35,054 nucleotides of DNA from Candidatus Rokuibacteriota bacterium (GTDB taxonomy: Bacteria; Methylomirabilota; Methylomirabilia; Rokubacteriales; CSP1-6). The position numbers and the translations under genes are program-made. The notes under the pieces are model-generated. The model did not search any database and was not told the DNA's origin. It saw nothing but the letters and a program-made list of their open reading frames with translations. The number at the start of each line of letters is the position of its first letter. Within the stretch, counting starts at the first letter, position 1. This document shows, one piece after another, positions 31,723 through 35,054 of this stretch. Where the stretch lies: positions 1 to 35,054 of the forward strand of contig QHTD01000061.1 of assembly GCA_003220675.1 (NCBI GenBank), in the 5' to 3' direction.

Positions 31723-32258
31723 TATCCCCGCGTTACGTCCCATACGTCGGCGCCCGCGTAGTCCCACGGCAGCCGCCCCTCGTCGCACGTCGCGGGCTCG
31801 GGCGAGAAATGAAGGTCGGTGAAGTAGATGATCCGTCCCGTCGCCGCGCCGAGATTCCGCACGCCGTGGGCCACCCCCGGCGGGATGCGCAGCAGTCGCG
31901 ACGCACCGTCACCGAGCACGAGCCGCGAGCGCACGCCCTCCGTCTTCGAGCCCTGACGGACGTCGACGAGGACGACGAGCATGCGGTCGCCCGGAGGCAC
32001 GTACCAGATGTCGGTCTGGCGCGTGTGCAGGTGGAACGCCTTGATCGCCCCGGGGCTGAGCTCGCTGTAATTGATCTGTCGCAGCGCGAAGCCCGCGAAC
32101 GCCGCGGCCCGCCCGTCACTGAGCCGCGCCAGCTCGGTCAGCGTCCCAGCGTCATCGGCAAACCGCTTGAGCTCGACGAGCTCGATGCCGTCGATGGACG
32201 GTCCGGGCCCGTAGGACTGCATGTGGAAGGCGCGCTTCGCCTGAGGGGTGAATTCCAT
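31722..32258 (-). CDS. rfbC: dTDP-4-dehydrorhamnose 3,5-epimerase family protein
   Basis: 178 residues, a cupin. AIKAFHLHTRQTDIWYVPPG (His76/His78), MLVVLVDVRQGSKTEG, RLLRIPPGVAHGVRNLG and IIYFTD (Tyr145) mark the family. Compared with textbook RmlC the catalytic strand is divergent (AFHLH instead of GLHFQ), so a related sugar epimerase is possible. It would convert the 4-keto sugar from RfbB towards dTDP-4-keto-rhamnose. It lies 16 bases after rfbA. Its stop coincides with the edge of the TIR element. Confidence 0.86.
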   Translation of the reverse strand: MEFTPQAKRAFHMQSYGPGPSIDGIELVELKRFADDAGTLTELARLSDGRAAAFAGFALRQINYSELSPGAIKAFHLHTRQTDIWYVPPGDRMLVVLVDVRQGSKTEGVRSRLVLGDGASRLLRIPPGVAHGVRNLGAATGRIIYFTDLHFSPEPATCDEGRLPWDYAGADVWDVTRG

Positions 32259-32274
32259 CGGCGCCGGCTCGATC

Positions 32275-33159
32275 TTACGGCTCCGACTCGATCAGGCGCA
32301 ACAGGTACTGCCCGTAGGAGTTGTCCTTCATCGGCTTGGCGACGCCCACGACGTCGTCCGCCGTGATGTAGCCCATGCGGTACGCGATCTCCTCGATGCA
32401 GGCGACCATGAGTCCCTGGCGCTCCTCGATCGTCTGGATGAACGTCGAGGCTTGCAGGAGCGCCTCGTGAGTGCCCGTGTCGAGCCACGCGATCCCGCGG
32501 CCGAGCTTCTCGACGCGGAGCTGCCCGCGGCGGAGGTACGCCGTGTTGACGTCCGTGATCTCGAGCTCGCCGCGTGCCGAGGGCGTGAGACCCGCCGCGA
32601 TCTCCACGACCCGGTTGTCGTAGAAGTAGAGGCCCGTCACCGCGTACGGCGAGCGTGGGCGCGCCGGCTTCTCCTCGAGACCGACGGCTCGGCCTGTCGC
32701 GGCGAACTCGACGACGCCGTAGCGCTCGGGATCGCGGACCCAGTAGGCGAACACCGTCGCGCCCGAGGGTCGACTGGAGGCGCGCTTGAGGTAGTCGGGG
32801 AAGCCGTGGCCGTAGAAGATGTTGTCCCCGAGCGCCAGCGCGACGCGATCCCTGCCGATGAAGCGCCGGCCGATGACGAACGCCTGCGCCAGACCTTCGG
32901 GGCGCGGCTGCACCTCGTACTCGATGCGGAGGCCTACGTGGCCGCCGTCGCCGAGCAGCCGCTGAAACGCGCCCTGGTCCTGGGGCGTGGTAATGATCAA
33001 GACGTGGCGGATCCCGGCGAGCATGAGCGTCGAGAGCGGGTAGTAGATCATCGGCTTGTTGTAGATCGGGACGAGCTGTTTGCTCATCGCGAGGGTCAGC
33101 GGAAAGAGGCGGGTGCCGGAGCCTCCGGCAAGGATGATCCCCTTTATGGAATTCGCCAT
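32275..33159 (-). CDS. rfbA: glucose-1-phosphate thymidylyltransferase
   Basis: 294 residues. [18 protein letters not shown] is the nucleotide-binding signature and [20 protein letters not shown] the RmlA hallmark. [38 protein letters not shown] and [20 protein letters not shown] follow. It makes dTDP-glucose from glucose 1-phosphate and dTTP, the first step of dTDP-rhamnose synthesis for surface polysaccharide. The start is the ATG at 33159 (MANSIKG). First gene of the rfbA-rfbC-rfbB run; rfbD is not visible in the window. Confidence 0.95.
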   Translation of the reverse strand: MANSIKGIILAGGSGTRLFPLTLAMSKQLVPIYNKPMIYYPLSTLMLAGIRHVLIITTPQDQGAFQRLLGDGGHVGLRIEYEVQPRPEGLAQAFVIGRRFIGRDRVALALGDNIFYGHGFPDYLKRASSRPSGATVFAYWVRDPERYGVVEFAATGRAVGLEEKPARPRSPYAVTGLYFYDNRVVEIAAGLTPSARGELEITDVNTAYLRRGQLRVEKLGRGIAWLDTGTHEALLQASTFIQTIEERQGLMVACIEEIAYRMGYITADDVVGVAKPMKDNSYGQYLLRLIESEP

Positions 33160-33170
33160 GGATTCTTGAG

Positions 33171-33199
33171 AGTATAACAGCCGCCCTTGACTCCAGCGA
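33171..33199 (-). promoter_or_regulatory. promoter of the rfb operon
   Basis: On the minus strand TATACT (33176-33171) is a good -10 box preceded 17-18 bases upstream by a weak -35 (TCGCTG or TTCGCT). Transcription would start about five bases before the rfbA ATG region, again leaving a very short leader. Confidence 0.45.
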
Positions 33200-33222
33200 A
33201 GGCGCTGGACGGGCAATCCCCC

Positions 33223-33250
33223 TTGAACCGACCGGAAATAGGGGTAATAT
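33223..33250 (+). promoter_or_regulatory. promoter of the rhodanese-MoeB gene, leaderless geometry
   Basis: TTGAAC (33223-33228), 16 bases, TAATAT (33245-33250). The ATG is at 33258, seven bases after the -10 box, so transcription and translation should start at about the same base. There is no Shine-Dalgarno sequence. Confidence 0.55.
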
Positions 33251-33257
33251 CGGACCC

Positions 33258-34487
33258 ATGAAGACCCTGAAGGAGATGCTCTCGGAAGCACGGCAGGTCG
33301 TACCAGAGGAAGGGCCTGAGCAACTCCAGCGCCGTCTGAAGTCGGGAGAACCGGTCGTCGTCATCGACGTTCGTGATCCCGACGAGTACCGCGACGGCCA
33401 CATCGAGGCGGCCACGAACATCAGTCGCGGCTTCCTCGAGTTCAGGGTCGGCACCGCGGTGACCAACCCCTCGACGCCGGTCGTCCTCTACTGCCAGACG
33501 GGGCTCCGCTCCGTGCTCGCGGCGAAGGCGCTCAAGGAGCTCGGTTACGCGACCGTCATCAACCTCCAGGGCGGTTACCAGAAATGGGTGCAGTCGGGAT
33601 TCCCGGTCGTCCGCGAGGTTCCGATGACGGCCGACCAGATCCAACGCTACAGCCGCCACTTCCTGCTCCCGCAGGTGGGCGACCGTGGGCAGCGCAGGCT
33701 CCTGCGTTCCAAGGTGCTCCTGATCGGCGCCGGTGGGCTTGGCTCGCCGGCCGCGCTCTACCTGGCGGCCGCCGGCGTCGGCACCCTCGGCCTCATGGAC
33801 GGCGACGTCGTGGACATCACGAACCTCCAGCGCCAGGTGCTCCACACGACGGCGGAGATCGGTAAGCCGAAGGTCGAGTCGGGCGCGCGCACGATCAAGG
33901 CGCTGAACCCAGACGTGAACCTGATCCCACTGCCAATGCGCCTCACCGTCGACAACGTCATGGACATCATCAAAGATTACGACCTCATCGTCGACGGCTC
34001 CGACAACTTCGAGACGCGCTACCTCGTCAATGACGCCTGCTACCTCGCCGGCAAGACCAACGTCCACGGCTCGATCTTCCAGTTCGAGGGCATGGCGACG
34101 GTCTTCGCGCCGAACGAGGGCCCCTGCTATCGGTGCCTCTACCCCACGCCGCCGCCGGCCGGCCTCGTCCCCTCCTGAAGTGAGGCTGGCGTCCTGGGCG
34201 TGCTCCCAGGAGTGATCGGGCTGGTGCAGGCGACCGAAGCGGTGAAGCTGCTGCTCGGGATCGGCGAGCCGCTGATCGGGCGGCTCCTCACCTACGACGC
34301 GCTCGGCATGCGCTTCCGCGAGGTCAAGCTGCGCCGCGACCCCAAGTGCCCGGTGTGCGGCACGTCTCCGACCATCACGGACCTCTCGATCCACGTGAAC
34401 GGCGGCGGCGCCTGCGAGATCACGACCGACAGCCACCGCGAGCGCGTGAGCGACGCGGTGGGCGCCCTGCCCAAAGCCGGCGGCTGA
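33258..34487 (+). CDS. moeB: rhodanese-MoeB/ThiF fusion, candidate selenoprotein (in-frame UGA at codon 307)
   Basis: Read through the TGA at 34176-34178 the protein has 409 residues. Rhodanese domain (about 20-117): [17 protein letters not shown] and active-site Cys79 in YCQTGLRS. MoeB/E1-like domain (about 125-405): [15 protein letters not shown] motif [43 protein letters not shown], and zinc ligands Cys290/Cys293 (CYRC) and Cys364/Cys367 (CPVC). Between them relatives read VPSC(A)[10 protein letters not shown]; here [17 protein letters not shown], so the UGA replaces the conserved active-site cysteine. A SECIS-like hairpin starts 13 bases later. The enzyme should adenylate the C-terminus of a MoaD/ThiS-like sulfur carrier and load sulfur from the rhodanese. 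The domain order (rhodanese first) is the reverse of MoeZ/MOCS3. A naive reading splits it into 33258-34178 and a fragment starting near 34200. Confidence 0.87.
34192..34211 (+). promoter_or_regulatory. putative bacterial SECIS element in the rhodanese-MoeB gene
   Basis: TCCTGGG (34192-34198) pairs perfectly with CCCAGGA (34205-34211) around the 6-base loop CGTGCT. The stem begins 13 bases after the UGA. It matches the OsmC hairpin in stem length (7 bp), loop length (6) and position, with G in the loop, though the two sequences are unrelated. SelB recognition is inference. Confidence 0.72.
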
Positions 34488-34495
34488 CCGCGACG

Positions 34496-34876
34496 CGCGC
34501 GCTGGCCTGCTCGGGGCCGAAGAGCCCGGTCCTAGGACGGACGAGCGGGACGACGCCGTGTCCGCACGCTGCGACGCGCTTCTGGCGTGCCGGCCGCGTG
34601 CGCGCCTCGTGGGACGGGATCCTGGTCCTTCCCCACGTCGGCGGTGGCCTCGACCCCGGGCGCGGCCCGCTCGTCGCCGACCTCTCCGTCGAGAACCCGG
34701 GCGGCTTCGCGGCGAGCGAGCCATTGCGTCAGGTCGTTGCTCCCGGATATCAGCTGGACGCGCAGTCGTATGCGGCTCTTGGGCATTGGCTTACCGGAGC
34801 CGTTCCAGCACGAAGCGCGCGCCCGTCACACACGCCGCGGTCGCGGAGAGCGCGGCGCCGAGCGGCATCACCTTGA
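34496..34876 (+). pseudogene. possible decayed gene fragment after moeB
   Basis: One plus-strand frame has GC-rich third codon positions and a protein-like run (SWDGILVLPHVGGGLDPGRG, VADLSVENPGGFAASEPL, VVAPGYQLDAQSYAALGHWL) but no credible start codon after the moeB stop. I do not recognise a family. It may be the remnant of a gene damaged by the insertion at the right edge, or chance. The overlapping minus-strand frame is less protein-like. Confidence 0.3.
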
Positions 34877-34890
34877 GGCCCGTGCTGTGA
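34791..34890 (-). pseudogene. 3' remnant of a minus-strand gene
   Basis: The minus-strand frame ending in TAA at 34791 reads GLKVMPLGAALSATAACVTG then ARFVLERLR, with strongly GC-biased third positions and a membrane-helix look. The likeness to coding sequence stops near 34890, where the AT-richer stretch before the direct repeats begins. I interpret it as the last 30 codons of a gene whose body was cut off. No family recognised. Confidence 0.35.
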
Positions 34891-34979
34891 ATGGTTCCCG
34901 ACCTCCCGGGACTACGCGGTGCAAAGCAAACTCCATCCCTGAAAGGCAAACAGAATTCGGAACTTACGCTGCGCGACAG

Positions 34980-35029
34980 GCGCCCACTTTGGCACCCCGC
35001 ATCCGCCGGGCGCGCCCACTTTGACACCC
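34980..35029. repeat. two direct repeats, probable insertion-sequence end
   Basis: GCGCCCACTTTGRCACCC occurs at 34980-34997 and 35012-35029, 32 bases apart, one mismatch. Short repeats in tandem at an element end, with the core CAAAGTGGGCGC on the minus strand, resemble the multiple terminal repeats of IS21-type elements. The transposase would lie beyond 35054. The lower-GC stretch 34890-34979 holds no gene I can recognise. Confidence 0.45.
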
Positions 35030-35054
35030 GCGGGCAGCTTGCGGTTCCGCGCCG

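Noticed and set aside
1-35054. tRNA, rRNA or CRISPR arrays
   Set aside because: No cloverleaf-like intergenic sequence, no rRNA-like stretch and no regularly spaced repeats with unique spacers were seen by eye.

Overview
The window is GC-rich, densely packed bacterial chromosome with no rRNA, tRNA or CRISPR array that I can see. The gene mix suggests an uncultivated Candidatus Rokubacteria / Methylomirabilota-like soil or groundwater organism: peptide ABC transport, CaiB-type CoA transferase, NIPSNAP, TfdA-like dioxygenase, glutaryl-CoA dehydrogenase, many MFS carriers, GTG/TTG starts, 1- and 4-nt gene overlaps and GC-rich hairpin repeats after stop codons. The taxonomic call is inference from style and content only.

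Layout. 1-1676 (-): sugar-phosphate isomerases (pgi-type domain, cut by the left edge, and rpiA). 1784-2137 (+): small membrane protein. 2150-5665 (-): C39-like peptidase, lipoprotein, HAD hydrolase, K+ channel and an OsmC-family protein with an in-frame UGA. 5972-13272 (-): adh, citE-like and maoC genes upstream, then a class III aminotransferase with a peptide-type ABC transporter (binding protein and two permeases, no ATPases). 13357-18090 (mostly +): NIPSNAP, L-2-hydroxyglutarate oxidase, EamA carrier (-), orphan DGQHR (DndB-like) protein, TfdA-like dioxygenase. 18087-23402 (-): trmI, ppiD, greA, alpha/beta hydrolase, CaiB/BaiF CoA transferase. 23496-29130: MFS, VOC protein (+), second MFS, double-receiver protein, glutaryl-CoA dehydrogenase, YhhQ. 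29152-33159 (-): rfbA, rfbC, rfbB and an HD phosphohydrolase; rfbC and rfbB are separated by a small terminal-inverted-repeat element. 33258-34487 (+): rhodanese-MoeB fusion with an in-frame UGA. 34488-35054: gene debris and a probable insertion-sequence end.

The most striking result is two independent selenoprotein candidates. In the OsmC-family gene (2150-2617, -) and the rhodanese-MoeB gene (33258-34487, +) a single in-frame TGA sits exactly where the family has its reactive cysteine. Homology continues in frame beyond it, and a 7-bp stem with a 6-nt G-containing loop starts 10 or 13 nt after the UGA, as in bacterial SECIS elements. A conventional reading would give four fragments. No selA, selB, selC or selD is visible here, so the genome must supply them.

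Second themes are a GC-rich hairpin repeat whose three copies each begin within a few bases of a stop codon, a 123-bp TIR element next to a duplicated rfbC 3' end, and promoters placed so close to start codons that the mRNAs should be leaderless or nearly so.
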